Source: JBLNDJ01 sp050261515
GTDB taxonomy: Bacteria > Acidobacteriota > Terriglobia > Bryobacterales > Bryobacteraceae
Length of the DNA stretch: 64,000 nucleotides
NCBI GenBank assembly: GCA_050261515.1
Contig: JBLNDJ010000024.1
Location: 1 to 64,000 of the forward strand
Direction of reading: 5' to 3'
Shown: piece after piece, positions 34,754-44,600 of the stretch
How positions within the stretch are numbered: the first letter of the stretch is position 1
How the letters are laid out: each line of letters opens with the position of its first letter
Notes under the pieces: generated by a model
Told to the model about the DNA's origin: nothing
What the model saw: the letters and a program-made list of their open reading frames with translations, nothing else
The model's database searches: none
Made by a program: the position numbers and the translations under genes

Positions 34754-35179
34754 CTAGATGTCCCAGTTGGGAACGTACCGGCTCTGCCGTTCCCCCCAGG
34801 CGCGGGCGATCTCGGCGAAGCTGGTGTGGTCGATGACCCTGGAGATCCCATCGTCTACTTGAGCCCACATCTCGGTGAACGGCGTGTCCTGTTTGCGCTT
34901 GCCGCCGCGAGCCTTCGCGGGCGTGCCCTCGACAAACCGCAGCACATCGCCGACCATGATGTCTTCCGGCCGCCGCGCCAGCAGATAGCCGCCCTCGGCG
35001 CCACGCCGCGATTCGACAAACCCGCCCTGCTTCAACGTAGCCAGAATCAGCTCTAGAAATTTCTGCGGAATCTTCTGTCTGCGCGCGATATCGGCGATCC
35101 TGACCGGCCCGCCCGTCGAGTTCAAAGCGAGGTCGAAGATCGCATGCAGCGCGTATTCGCCTTTGACCGAGATGTGCAT
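34754..35179 (-). CDS. Rrf2-family transcriptional regulator without cysteines
   Basis: 141 residues. A winged helix-turn-helix typical of Rrf2 (KGEYALHAIFDLALN, IADIARRQKIPQKFLELILATLKQGGFVESRRGAEGGYLLAR). There is no cysteine at all, so it cannot hold the 2Fe-2S cluster of IscR/NsrR; like CymR it may sense a small molecule or protein partner. It sits between the RND pump and the antiporter on one strand. A palindrome just upstream of its ATG is a candidate autoregulatory site. Confidence 0.88.
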   Translation of the reverse strand: MHISVKGEYALHAIFDLALNSTGGPVRIADIARRQKIPQKFLELILATLKQGGFVESRRGAEGGYLLARRPEDIMVGDVLRFVEGTPAKARGGKRKQDTPFTEMWAQVDDGISRVIDHTSFAEIARAWGERQSRYVPNWDI

Positions 35180-35196
35180 TCAGCAGCCGAAACGTT

Positions 35197-35212
35197 ACTA
35201 ATTGAGGTTAGT
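35197..35212. promoter_or_regulatory. Candidate Rrf2 operator (ACTAA-N6-TTAGT)
   Basis: A perfect 5-bp inverted repeat with a 6-bp spacer, ACTAATTGAGGTTAGT, lies 18-33 bp upstream of the rrf2 start, in the 58-bp gap behind the RND gene. Size and position fit an Rrf2-type dimer site repressing rrf2 and the antiporter. Confidence 0.4.
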
Positions 35213-35237
35213 CGATCCATCCGCCCGGGCGCAACGC

Positions 35238-38200
35238 TCAGTCGCCCGCTCCGGCCGGCGCCGGCGCCGGGCTCCGGCGCGCCGCCAGCGCCTTCGCTTC
35301 TTCGACCAGGGAGTACGCCACCGGCACCACGAGCAGCGTCAGCAGCAGGCAGAGCGTTTGCCCGCCGATAATCGTCACCGCGATCGCCGAGCGCTGCGAG
35401 GCGCCCGCTCCGATCCCGACCGCCGTCGGAATCAACCCCGCCACGATCGAAAACGTCGTCATCAGAATCGGCCGCAGCCGCACGCGATTCGCCTCCAGAA
35501 TCGCCTCGCGCAGCGGAAGGCCGTCCTGCCGGAGGCGGTTCATGTAGTCGATCTGGAGAATCCCGTTCTTCTTTACGATGCCGAGCAGCAGCAGCACGCC
35601 GAGCGCGCTGAACAGGTTCAGGCTGCGCCCGGTCGCGATCAGCGAAATCAGCGCGAAGGGGATCGACAGCGGCAGCGTCATCAGAATGATGAAGGGATGC
35701 ACCAGGCTCTCGAACTGCGCCGCGAGCACCATGTACATGAAAATCGACGCCAGCGCGAAAGCCAGCACCATGTTTGAGGTCGTCTCCTCCAGCACCTTCA
35801 CCTGGCCCGAGAAAACAGCCGAATAGCCCGGCGGCAGGCCCACCCGGTTAATGGCCGCCTGGGTGTCCTCGGCCGCCTCCGCGAGCGAGTGGCCCGGCGC
35901 GACGTTGCCGTAAATCCCGACCGAGAACTGGCGCGCGAACCGGTCGATGCGGCTCGGCCCCAGGCCGCGCTCGAGCCGCGCGATCGAATCCAGCCGGATC
36001 AGCCCCAGCCGCGCCGAAGGAACCAGAATCCGGCTCAGGATCTCGGGGTTGTCGCGCTGGAACGGCGCCAGCCGCACCGTCACCGGATACTGCTCGGAAC
36101 CTTCCTTGTACGTCGAAATCTCGTCCTCGCCCGACATCAGCAGCCGCACCGCCCCTGCGATGTCGGACACGCGCACGCCGAGATCCGAGGCGCGCGTGCG
36201 GTCGATCTGCACCTGCCACTCCGGACCGTTCAGGTTCAGGTTCACCTTCACGTCCGCCACCGAAGCGGTTTTGACGAGTTCCTGGTTAACCTTGCGGGCC
36301 GCCTCGACCACGGGCAGCAGGTCCGGCCCGAGCAACTGTGCGCGAATCGGCGAAAACGTGTCGCGCCCGCCGAGCGTGTTCGGGAACTGCACGCGCGGCC
36401 GCGTGTAGGGGTAGGCGCGCAAAATGGCCCGCACCTTTGATCCCATCTCGACAATCGGCGCGCGCTGGTCGGCGGGCTTCAGCAGGATGCCGATGTTCGC
36501 CATGTTCACGCGCTCCATGAACGTCATCGTCGCCGGAATCACCGTCGTCACACCGTCGATCTTCTGGATCTTGCGCGCGATCTCCATCGTCACGCGCTCG
36601 GTCTCATCGATCGACGAGCCCTCGGGCAACTCGAGCCCCACCGTCAGCTCGTTCTGGTCCTCCTGCGGCATCCAGTCGCGCCCGATGAAACGGTACACCA
36701 CGAACGTCGAGGCGAACGTCGCGGCCGAAACCGTGATGATGACCCAGCGGTGCCTGAGCGACCACCCGAGCACGCTCACGTACACGCGGTCCAGCACTCC
36801 GCCCTTGTGCGCTCCGTGAGCGTGGCCGCCCGCGGCGCCCCCGCGCTTCTTCAGCATCCGCGCGCTGAGCGTCGGCGTCAGCGTGAACGCCACCAGCATC
36901 GAGACGATAATCGCGAACGCCATCGTCCACCCGAACTGGTTCAGATACCGCTTTGCGTAGCCGGTCATGAACGCGATCGGCACGAAGATGATGACCAGCG
37001 ACAGCGTTGTGGCCATCACGGCGAGCGCGATTTCCCTGGTCGCCCGCACAGCCGCCTCCATCGGCGGCATGTCCTTTTCTTCGATGTAGCGGTAGATGTT
37101 CTCTAAGACAATGATGGCGTCGTCGATCACGATGCCCACCGCGAGCGTCAGCCCGAGCAGCGTCATCGAGTTCAACGTGAAATCCATCGCGCGCATCAGC
37201 GTGAAGGTGGTCACGATGGAAGTCGGAATCGCGATCGAGCTGATGAGCACCGTCCGCAGGTCGCGTATGAACAGCCACACGATCACCGACGCGAGCAGGC
37301 TGCCGAGCACCAGGTGTTCCTCGAGCGCCTCGACGGAGTTCTTGATGTAAGTGGCCTGCTCCTTGATCGCGTCGAGCTTCACGCCCGCGGGCAGTTCCTT
37401 CTGGAGCGGCCCCAGGCGCTTCCGCACGCCGTCGACCACGTTAACCGTGTTCGTGCCGGTCTGCCGCCGCACATCCAGAATCACGGCCGGCGTGTTCTGG
37501 TAGTACGCGAAGCTGCGCTTCTCGGCCATTCCGTCTTCGGCGTAGCCCACGTCGCGTATGCGAATCGGCGCGCCGTTGACGTTCTTCAAAATAATGTTGT
37601 CGAACTCGGCGACGTGCTCGATGCGCCCCTTGGTGCGCACGCCAAGCTCGGTCGCTCCGCGCACCACGCGCCCGCCCGGCGCCTCGATGTTCTCGTTGAC
37701 CAGCGCCGCCCCGACGTCCTGAGCGGTCATGTTGTACCCGCTCAGCTTGTCGATGTCGAGCATGACGTTGATCTGGCGGTAGCGCCCGCCGGTGATGTCC
37801 ACACCCGCCACGCCGTCCACGGTTTCGAGCGCGCGCCGCACGTTCTTGTCCGCGATCTCGGTCAGCTCGCGCACGGGACGGTTGCCGCTCACCGCGATCG
37901 TGATGACGGGATCGCTGTCCGGGTCGGCCTTCTGGACCACCGGCGGCAGCACGTTCGGCGGCAGGTTGCGCATCGCGCCCGAGACTTTTTCGCGGACGTC
38001 CTCGGTGGCCTCGCCGATATCGCGCTCGAGCACGAAGGTGACGATCAGATTGCAGTTTCCCTCGGTGACGATCGAGCGCATCTCGTCGATGCCGCTCACC
38101 GACGCGACGGCTTCCTCAAGCGGCAGCACCACCTGTGAGGTGACTTCTTCGGGGCTCGCGCCGGGCAGCCGCACGCGCACGTAGACCGTGGCGGGGTCGC

Positions 38201-38327
38201 TCCGCGGGAACAGGTCCACGCCGAGCTGCATGAAGCTGAACGCGCCCATCACGGTGAGAAACATGATGAGCATGAACGCGAACACCGGGCGTTGTACGCA
38301 AATTTCTGAGAGCCGCAAGCCCACCAT
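35238..38327 (-). CDS. RND efflux pump inner-membrane subunit (AcrB/MexF type)
   Basis: 1029 residues, a typical full-length HAE1 transporter with 12 transmembrane helices and two large periplasmic loops. RPVFAFMLIMFLTVMGAFSF forms TM1, and the proton-relay Asp pair is in TM4 (LAVGIVIDDAIIVLENIYRY). The end carries LLLGIVKKNGILQIDYMN and SAIAVTIIGG. It exports drugs, dyes or lipids with a membrane-fusion protein and outer-membrane channel, neither of which is adjacent, so it must borrow partners encoded elsewhere. A palindromic repeat lies 7 bp before its start. Confidence 0.93.
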   Translation of the reverse strand: MVGLRLSEICVQRPVFAFMLIMFLTVMGAFSFMQLGVDLFPRSDPATVYVRVRLPGASPEEVTSQVVLPLEEAVASVSGIDEMRSIVTEGNCNLIVTFVLERDIGEATEDVREKVSGAMRNLPPNVLPPVVQKADPDSDPVITIAVSGNRPVRELTEIADKNVRRALETVDGVAGVDITGGRYRQINVMLDIDKLSGYNMTAQDVGAALVNENIEAPGGRVVRGATELGVRTKGRIEHVAEFDNIILKNVNGAPIRIRDVGYAEDGMAEKRSFAYYQNTPAVILDVRRQTGTNTVNVVDGVRKRLGPLQKELPAGVKLDAIKEQATYIKNSVEALEEHLVLGSLLASVIVWLFIRDLRTVLISSIAIPTSIVTTFTLMRAMDFTLNSMTLLGLTLAVGIVIDDAIIVLENIYRYIEEKDMPPMEAAVRATREIALAVMATTLSLVIIFVPIAFMTGYAKRYLNQFGWTMAFAIIVSMLVAFTLTPTLSARMLKKRGGAAGGHAHGAHKGGVLDRVYVSVLGWSLRHRWVIITVSAATFASTFVVYRFIGRDWMPQEDQNELTVGLELPEGSSIDETERVTMEIARKIQKIDGVTTVIPATMTFMERVNMANIGILLKPADQRAPIVEMGSKVRAILRAYPYTRPRVQFPNTLGGRDTFSPIRAQLLGPDLLPVVEAARKVNQELVKTASVADVKVNLNLNGPEWQVQIDRTRASDLGVRVSDIAGAVRLLMSGEDEISTYKEGSEQYPVTVRLAPFQRDNPEILSRILVPSARLGLIRLDSIARLERGLGPSRIDRFARQFSVGIYGNVAPGHSLAEAAEDTQAAINRVGLPPGYSAVFSGQVKVLEETTSNMVLAFALASIFMYMVLAAQFESLVHPFIILMTLPLSIPFALISLIATGRSLNLFSALGVLLLLGIVKKNGILQIDYMNRLRQDGLPLREAILEANRVRLRPILMTTFSIVAGLIPTAVGIGAGASQRSAIAVTIIGGQTLCLLLTLLVVPVAYSLVEEAKALAARRSPAPAPAGAGD

Positions 38328-38334
38328 CCTACCG

Positions 38335-38390
38335 CGGAAAAGGGGACAGACACCTTTTTCTCAACCAAAAAGTGTCTGTCCTCTTTTCCG
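38335..38390. repeat. Palindromic repeat, GGGGACAGACACC family, copy 1
   Basis: A left arm of 25 nt (38335-38359, core AAAAGGGGACAGACACCTTT) and a right arm of 24 nt (38367-38390) pair with one mismatch and one bulge around a 7-nt loop. The arm core matches the palindrome at 58342-58392 and shares GGGACAG with the RAYT ends. It lies between the end of nth and the start of the RND gene and could act as terminator for nth. Confidence 0.88.
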
Positions 38391-38391
38391 T

Positions 38392-39069
38392 CTAAACCGC
38401 CTTATCTTTGGCGTAGCAGAGCGGATCTAGAGGGCACTCGGCGCAGCGCGGCTTGCGCGCCACGCACAGCGCGCGCCCGTGCAGGATCGTCTCGTGCGAG
38501 AACACAATCCACCGCTCCTGGGGAATAATCTTCTTCAGGTCCTGCTCGATTTTGACCGGATCGGTGTTCTTCGTCAGATCGAGCCGGCGCGACACTCGCT
38601 GGACGTGCGTGTCCACCACGACGCCGCTCGCGATCCCGTAGGCCGTGCCGAGCACGACGTTGGCGGTCTTCCGCGCCACACCCGGAATCGTGAGCATCTC
38701 CTCCATCGTGCGCGGCACCTTGCCGCCGAAGTCGGAGAGCACCTTCTTCGCCGCCCCGATCACCGACCTGGCTTTGTTGTTGAAGAACCCGGTCGAGTGA
38801 ATATCCTGCGCCAGCTCGGCCTGGCTCACGTTCGCGAAATCCCGAATTGTCGGGTATTTCTTGAACAGCCCCGGCGTCACCTGGTTCACCATCTTGTCGG
38901 TGGATTGCGCCGAAAGGATCGTCGCCACCAGCAACTCCCACGCGTTCCTGTGCACGAGCGCGCACGTCGCGCCGGGGTAGGTCCTTTCCAGCAGCTCGAG
39001 AATCTTCGAGACGCGCGCCGCGCGCTCCGCCGCGGTGCGAGGCTTTCGAATCACAGCCGGAGCCGTCAC
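38392..39069 (-). CDS. nth: Endonuclease III
   Basis: 225 residues. This base-excision repair glycosylase/AP-lyase for oxidised pyrimidines has the helix-hairpin-helix LTIPGVARKTANVVL with the catalytic Lys, the Asp in VVDTHVQRVSRRL and the 4Fe-4S cluster motif C-x6-C-x2-C-x5-C at the C-terminus (LCVARKPRCAECPLDPLC). Its ATG overlaps the stop of the zinc-ribbon gene (4 bp), so it is the last gene of a three-gene unit. Confidence 0.95.
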   Translation of the reverse strand: MTAPAVIRKPRTAAERAARVSKILELLERTYPGATCALVHRNAWELLVATILSAQSTDKMVNQVTPGLFKKYPTIRDFANVSQAELAQDIHSTGFFNNKARSVIGAAKKVLSDFGGKVPRTMEEMLTIPGVARKTANVVLGTAYGIASGVVVDTHVQRVSRRLDLTKNTDPVKIEQDLKKIIPQERWIVFSHETILHGRALCVARKPRCAECPLDPLCYAKDKAV

Positions 39070-39707
39070 TGCGCCACCTCCGCGCGCAGGAACTGCCAGT
39101 CGGGAAACTCGTAGACCCGCAGCTTCGTATCGAGCGGCGCCTTGATCTCCTTCGATTCGTATGGCCCGAGCGATGCCTTGAGCGCGAACGAGCCGACCGG
39201 CTCCTGCTCCTGCTTCGAAACCGCCTTCAGGTTGACCTTCGCGTCAAGCTCGCCCAGATCGGCCCCCGAGTGGTTCACGATCACCACCTGGACGAACGGC
39301 TTCTGCCTGGCATCCTCGACCAGCCGCAGCCCGGTCAGCTCGACGTTGCGGAACGCGGGGTTCGATTGCATCACCGTGCCCGGGGTTTCGAGAGCCGTCG
39401 CGGCCGGCTGCGTGGGCGCCGGCGCGCGCCGCGAATCCTTCCAGACGATGAACGTCAGCCCCGCGATGATCAGGGCCCCAGCGATCATGAGGCTGAGCAT
39501 CCAGCCCGGGACCGACACGCCTCCGGAACGCCGCGCCGGCGCGGGCGGTGCCGGCGGCGGCGGCACAGGGACAACCGCCGGCTCCGGCAGCGGCGCCGCT
39601 TCCGCTTCCGCAGGCGTTTCGACCGCCTGCGGTTTGGCGCAATTCGGGCACTCCGAATACGAGGGCGGAACTTCTTTCCCGCATTTCGGGCAGATCCAGG
39701 TGAACAT
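39066..39707 (-). CDS. Zinc-ribbon, single-pass membrane protein of unknown function
   Basis: 213 residues. An N-terminal zinc ribbon (C6-x2-C9, C20-x2-C23), a Pro/Ala-rich linker, one transmembrane helix (about 68-90, VPGWMLSLMIAGALIIAGLT) and a C-terminal beta-rich extracytoplasmic domain (about 120-213, FVQVVIVNHSGADLGELDAK) that resembles the FxLyD/DUF3426-type sandwich. I do not recognise a function. It lies between the Gfo/Idh/MocA gene (15 bp upstream) and nth (4-bp overlap). Confidence 0.75.
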   Translation of the reverse strand: MFTWICPKCGKEVPPSYSECPNCAKPQAVETPAEAEAAPLPEPAVVPVPPPPAPPAPARRSGGVSVPGWMLSLMIAGALIIAGLTFIVWKDSRRAPAPTQPAATALETPGTVMQSNPAFRNVELTGLRLVEDARQKPFVQVVIVNHSGADLGELDAKVNLKAVSKQEQEPVGSFALKASLGPYESKEIKAPLDTKLRVYEFPDWQFLRAEVAQ

Positions 39708-39722
39708 AATTTGATATCCAGT

Positions 39723-40796
39723 CTATCCCGCGGCAGTCCACGCTCGGGACGCCGCCGACCGCTCCACCGCGTCGAGCACGCGCTGCACCCGCAGCCCATC
39801 CTCGAAATCCGGATGGAACTCCTCGTCCCGCGCCGCCGCTCCCAGAAAATCGCCCAGGGCCGCGATGAACGTGTGCTCGTAGCCTATGATGTGGCCCGGC
39901 TTCCAGAAGTTACCGGAATACGGCTGCGAGGGCCCGGTCACCAGAAGCTGCCGCGCGCCCTGCGTCGCGCCCGGCTCGGTGGCGTCGAAGAACTCCAGGC
40001 GGTTCATATCCTCGAGGTTGAACCGCAGCATACCGCGCGAGCCGTGTATGTCGAACGCGTTGCCGTTGCGGCACCCGACGCCGAAGCGCGTCGCCTCGAG
40101 CGTCCCGATGCTGCCGTTCTCGAAGCGCGCCAGCGCGAGACACGCGTCGTCCACGTCCCGCCCCGGCGTGAACGTGTGGGCGAGCGACGTGACCTCCGTA
40201 ATCGGCCCGTTCAGATACAGCGCCATATCCACCACGTGCGAAAGCAGATCTCCGATCGCGCCCGAGCCAGCCTGCGCCTTCTCCGTCTTCCAGCTCGGCG
40301 GCCGCGTCGGATCGTTGCCCGACTGCTGCAAATACGTCGCGCGGTAATGGAACACGCGCCCGATGCGCCCCTGCTCGATCAGCTCGCGAGCGAACGCCAC
40401 GGCCGGCACGCGGCGGTAATTGAACCACACCATCGTCCGGACGCCGCGCGCCGCTCGCGCCATCTCCGCGGCTTCCTCGCGCGATATCGCCAGCGGCTTC
40501 TCGCACACCACCATCTTGCCCGCGCGCGCCGCCGCGATCGCCACCGGCGCGTGCATCGCGTTCGGAAGCGCGACGTCCACCAGGTCGATATCCTTGCGCT
40601 CCACCACCGAGCGCCAGTCGGTCGCGGTTTCCTCCCATCCCCACGTAGCGGCCATCTTCTCGAGCCGCTCGCGGTTCCGCGCGCAGATCACCGCGCGCTC
40701 CACCTCGAAGGGAACGTCGAAGAAATGCCCGACCTGCGCATAGGCATTCGAGTGCGCGCGTCCCATGAACCCGGCTCCAATCAGCGCCACCCGCAT
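39723..40796 (-). CDS. Gfo/Idh/MocA-family oxidoreductase (cytosolic)
   Basis: 357 residues from ATG 40796; the longer open frame runs into the RAYT element and is rejected. It has MRVALIGAGFMGRAHSNAY for NAD(P) binding, VCEKPLAIS with the conserved EKP, and GDLLSHVVDMALYLNGP and IIGYEHTFIAALGDFL in the C-terminal domain, as in myo-inositol or sugar dehydrogenases. No signal peptide, unlike the copy at 21.1 kb. Its promoter must lie at or inside the left end of the mobile element. Confidence 0.9.
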   Translation of the reverse strand: MRVALIGAGFMGRAHSNAYAQVGHFFDVPFEVERAVICARNRERLEKMAATWGWEETATDWRSVVERKDIDLVDVALPNAMHAPVAIAAARAGKMVVCEKPLAISREEAAEMARAARGVRTMVWFNYRRVPAVAFARELIEQGRIGRVFHYRATYLQQSGNDPTRPPSWKTEKAQAGSGAIGDLLSHVVDMALYLNGPITEVTSLAHTFTPGRDVDDACLALARFENGSIGTLEATRFGVGCRNGNAFDIHGSRGMLRFNLEDMNRLEFFDATEPGATQGARQLLVTGPSQPYSGNFWKPGHIIGYEHTFIAALGDFLGAAARDEEFHPDFEDGLRVQRVLDAVERSAASRAWTAAG

Positions 40797-40822
40797 CCTT
40801 CCAGCATAAAACGCCCCAAAAC

Positions 40823-41627
40823 CCGGGACAGTATACTCAATTCCCAATTTTTGAGAGCCCCCGGCCCCCGACCCCACTACCCAACTGATGCCCCGAATTT
40901 CGCGTGTGGTCGTACCCGGCCTTCCCCACCACGTCACACAGAGAGGGACCGGGCGCCAGTCCACGTTCCGGTCCGACGAGGACCGCCTCGTGTACCTCGA
41001 CATGCTGCGCGAAAACCGCCGGCAGTATGGCCTGAAGGTCTGGGCGTACTGCCTCATGACCAACCATGTGCACCTGCTGGCCGTGCCCGAGCGCCAGGAT
41101 TCGCTGGCGCGGGCTCTGGCCAGGACGCACGCCGATTACGCCCGTTACTGGAACGCGCGCCGGCGCAGTTGCGGCCACGTCTGGCAGGCGCGCTTCTATT
41201 CCTGCCCGATCGACCACGAACACGTCTGGAACGTCGCCCGGTACATCGAAACCAATCCGGTGCGGGCCGAGATCGTCGAAAACGCGCGAGACTGGCCCTG
41301 GTCGAGCGCCCAGGCGCACATTGCCGGTCGGGACCAGTCCCGCCTGCTCGATGACATCGAGCGTTGGTTCACCCGGTACGATGGCGCGGCCTGGGACCGC
41401 GTGCTTCAGACCAGCGTAAACGACGAAGCCTGGCGCCAGCGCCTGCGCGACGCCACACAACGCGGCCGGCCGCTCGGGTGCGGGCAATTCATTCAGGACC
41501 TCGAAGACCGCCTCGGCCTCGCATTGCGTCCGAGCCAACCCGGACGGCCGCGGAAAGTCAGAGAGCAACCCCCGCCCGGCCCAGCGCAGATGAGCCTCGA
41601 AAACTGTATTTGAGTATACTGTCCCGG
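40823..41627. mobile_element. RAYT (IS200-like) element with perfect 18-bp inverted ends
   Basis: The transposase gene is bracketed by CCGGGACAGTATACTCAA (40823-40840) and its exact reverse complement (41610-41627), giving an 805-bp unit. The right repeat contains the transposase stop codon, so coding sequence runs to the element end. It sits in the divergent gap between a Gfo/Idh/MocA gene and the NHL protein gene. No target duplication is seen, as expected for HUH/Y1 elements. Long inverted ends are atypical of classic IS200. Confidence 0.85.
40888..41613 (+). CDS. REP-associated tyrosine transposase (Y1/HUH)
   Basis: 241 residues. The Y1_Tnp fold is recognised by VVVPGLPHHVTQRG, the HUH motif H60-V-H62 in MTNHVHLLAVP and the nucleophile Tyr, most likely Y119 in ARYIETNPVRAEIV followed by WPWSSAQAH. 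This RAYT branch processes single-stranded hairpin DNA and is thought to spread REP-like palindromes. All catalytic residues are intact and the frame is uninterrupted, so it may be active. ATG 40888 begins the conserved N-terminus. Confidence 0.93.
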   Translation: MPRISRVVVPGLPHHVTQRGTGRQSTFRSDEDRLVYLDMLRENRRQYGLKVWAYCLMTNHVHLLAVPERQDSLARALARTHADYARYWNARRRSCGHVWQARFYSCPIDHEHVWNVARYIETNPVRAEIVENARDWPWSSAQAHIAGRDQSRLLDDIERWFTRYDGAAWDRVLQTSVNDEAWRQRLRDATQRGRPLGCGQFIQDLEDRLGLALRPSQPGRPRKVREQPPPGPAQMSLENCI

Positions 41628-41678
41628 ATTTAATGAAGGCGTGGTATGTTGTAGGCGTTCCCGCGTCCCAAAACGCCT

Positions 41679-44600
41679 ATGAAACCTCGCAAACTCGCTC
41701 TCGTTTTCTACGTTCTCCCGCTGGTCGCCTCCGCTCAAAGCAATCTCGTGGTGGGCCGTGTGGTTGGGCAGAACACGCTGGTCATGCAGTCCTCGGCGCC
41801 GAACATCGTCGAAGGCCGCGAGATGACGAATCCGCAAGGCGTCGCTCTCGACACCTCGGTTTCTCCTCCCGCGCTCTACGTGAGCGACACATTCAACAAT
41901 CGCGTGCTGGTCTGGCGCGACTCAAGTGCATTTCAGAACGGCGCTTACGCCGATCTCGTCATCGGGCAGAAGGACAAAATCTCTACCGCCGCCGGCGGCC
42001 CCGTCAATGCCCAAAGCCAGACGAAGGGCCTGAACCAGCCGACGGGCCTCGCGCTCGACGCCGAGGGCAACTTGTACGTGGCCGACTCCGGGAACAACCG
42101 CATCCTGCGCTATCCGAAGCCGCTCCAGCAGCCGGACCCCTACGGCGCCGATCTCGTCATCGGCCAGCCCGACTTCACCACCCGCGCCGCCAATCAAGGC
42201 GGACGCAGCGCCAGTTCGCTCTCGCTGGCGTCCGGCTCGACCGCGCTCCGCACCTCGCTGGCCTTCGACGCCTCCGGCAATCTCTGGGTCACCGACGCGG
42301 GCAACCACCGCGTCCTGCGCTACCCGGCCGACTCCGCGAGCGGCAGCATCGCCACAACGGCCAACCTGGTCGTGGGCCAGCCGGACTTCACCACAGCGGC
42401 CTCCACAACCGCCATCAACAGTATGGATCACCTCAACTTGCCGTCGGGCATCGCCTTCGATTCGTCCGGCAACCTGTACGTCTCCGACCGGCTCCCGCGC
42501 GTGCTCGTATTCGCCGCGCCGCTCAGCACCGGTCAGGCCGCAAAGACGATGCTCGGCGGCGTGCTCAGCGGGAACCAGGCCCCCAATCCGCCGACCGCCC
42601 AGAGCCTGAACTCCCCCGAGAGCGTGACCATCAATCCGGGAACGGACGAGATCCTCGTGAGCGACACGTTCAACAATCGCGTCCTGAAATTCCCGAAGCT
42701 GTCGCAGTGGCCCGCTACCGGACCGCCCTCGGCCAGCCTTTCGATCGGCCAGCCGTCCTTCACCACGAACAAAGCCGGCGTCAGCGACTCGCTGCTTTCG
42801 GCGCCGGTCCACGTCGCCGCAACCGCCACGGAACTGTTCATCGCCGATTCGCTCAACAACCGGGTAGTTGTCGTTCCGCAGGGCCAGAAGGTCGCCACGC
42901 GCGTGCTCGGGCAGCTCACGATGAACTACAACGCGCCCAACCTGATCGAGGGGCGCGAACTCTACGAAGTCGGCCTCCTGCCCATCAGCGCAACCCAGTT
43001 CTACCCGGTCCCCGGCGGCGTAGCCGTCGATACCACCGGCGCAGTCCCGCACCTCTACATTGCCGACCCGGGCAACCACCGCGTGCTCGGCTACTGCGAC
43101 GCCCGCAAAGCTAAGCAGGGCGACAAGGCGGATCTCGTCGTCGGCCAGCCCGACCTGTTCACCGCCACCGCCAACGGCGACGGCGGAACCACGCCGAACG
43201 ACCGCAACCTGCGGTTCCCCTCCGGCGTCCTGGTCGATGCAAAGGGCGATCTCTACGTCGCCGACACCGGCAACGGCCGCGTCGTGCGCTTCGCCGCGCC
43301 GTGCAGCCAGCCCGCCGCCCAGCAGTCGTTCCCGAAAGCGAATCTCGTCATCGGACAGGCGAACTTCACCTCGCACACCACCGACGCCGGCCCGCGCACG
43401 ATGAACGCGCCCTACGGCCTCGCCATCATATCCGGCGACACGAAGGATTATCTGCTCGTGTCCGACATCCTCCAGAACCGCGTCCTGAAGTTCGAGCGGC
43501 TGCACGGCGGCGATTTCACCAACGGATCGGACGCCACCTGGGTTTTCGGCCAGCCGGATTTCTATACCACGTCCTCGGGCACCGGCAACAACCGGTTGAA
43601 CAGCCCGCGCCACCTCGCTACGGACGGCACCCGGCTGTACATCGCAGACTTCAACAACAACCGGTTCCTCGTGGTTTCGGACCTGGAAAATTCGAATCCC
43701 TCGCCCTCGCTGATCGTTCGCACGGCAGAGAGTGAGAACCGCACGCTCAGCGGCCCGAACGGCATCGCCGTGAACCAGGCGACGGGTGAGATCTGGGTCG
43801 CGCCGGCCAATGACGCCCGTGTGCTGAAATACCCCACGTATAATACGCTGGCCCTTACGCCGCTATCCACCGCGCAGACCGCCACCGCGACCGGCCCCCT
43901 CGCCCTGGCGCTCGATGCGCATGGCACGCTCTACGTCGCCGAAAGGGGCAACCGCGTCTCGGAGTACTTCCCCGAGGTAATTCCGGTGAACGGCGCCAGC
44001 TTCCTGCAAGACCGCCCACTGGCGCCCGGCGTAATCGCGACCGCCTGGGCAAAACGCGCCTCGACGCCCGCGACGCATGCCCCCTCGGTTCCGCTTCCGA
44101 CGGAGCTGGCCGGCGTGCAGGTTCTCGTCGGCGGAACTCCCGCGCCGCTGTTCTACGTCGGCGACGACCGCTCCTTCCCGGGATACGTCCAGGTCAATTT
44201 CCAGGTGCCGCACAACGCGCCATCCGATAAGCCGATCGATATGCAGGTAATCGACGCCGTGACCCAGCAGGTGCTCGGAGCGGGCGCCCTGGCGATGAAC
44301 AAAGCGGCGCCGGCGTTCTTCGTGACCAATTCCACAACCGGCCAGGTCGCGGCTTTCAATGTGGACCCGAACACCAAAGCGCGCACCTGCAACGGCACGG
44401 CCAGCCCCTGCCGTCCCGCAAAACGCGGCGAGATTCTCGAGCTTTACCTCACGGGCGAAGGATACCAATCCGGCTGGACGAAAGACGGCGAAGCGCCCGC
44501 CGGCGGAGTGCCCAACGACAGGGACAACGATCACAACCAACTGCTGGTGTTGCTCGGAACGGACTTTGTGGACTGCGACACTCGCGTAGGTACGCGATGC

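Noticed and set aside
41922..43613. Minus-strand open frame of 563 codons opposite the NHL protein
   Set aside because: Periodic similarity reflects the NHL repeats on the other strand; no independent coding evidence.
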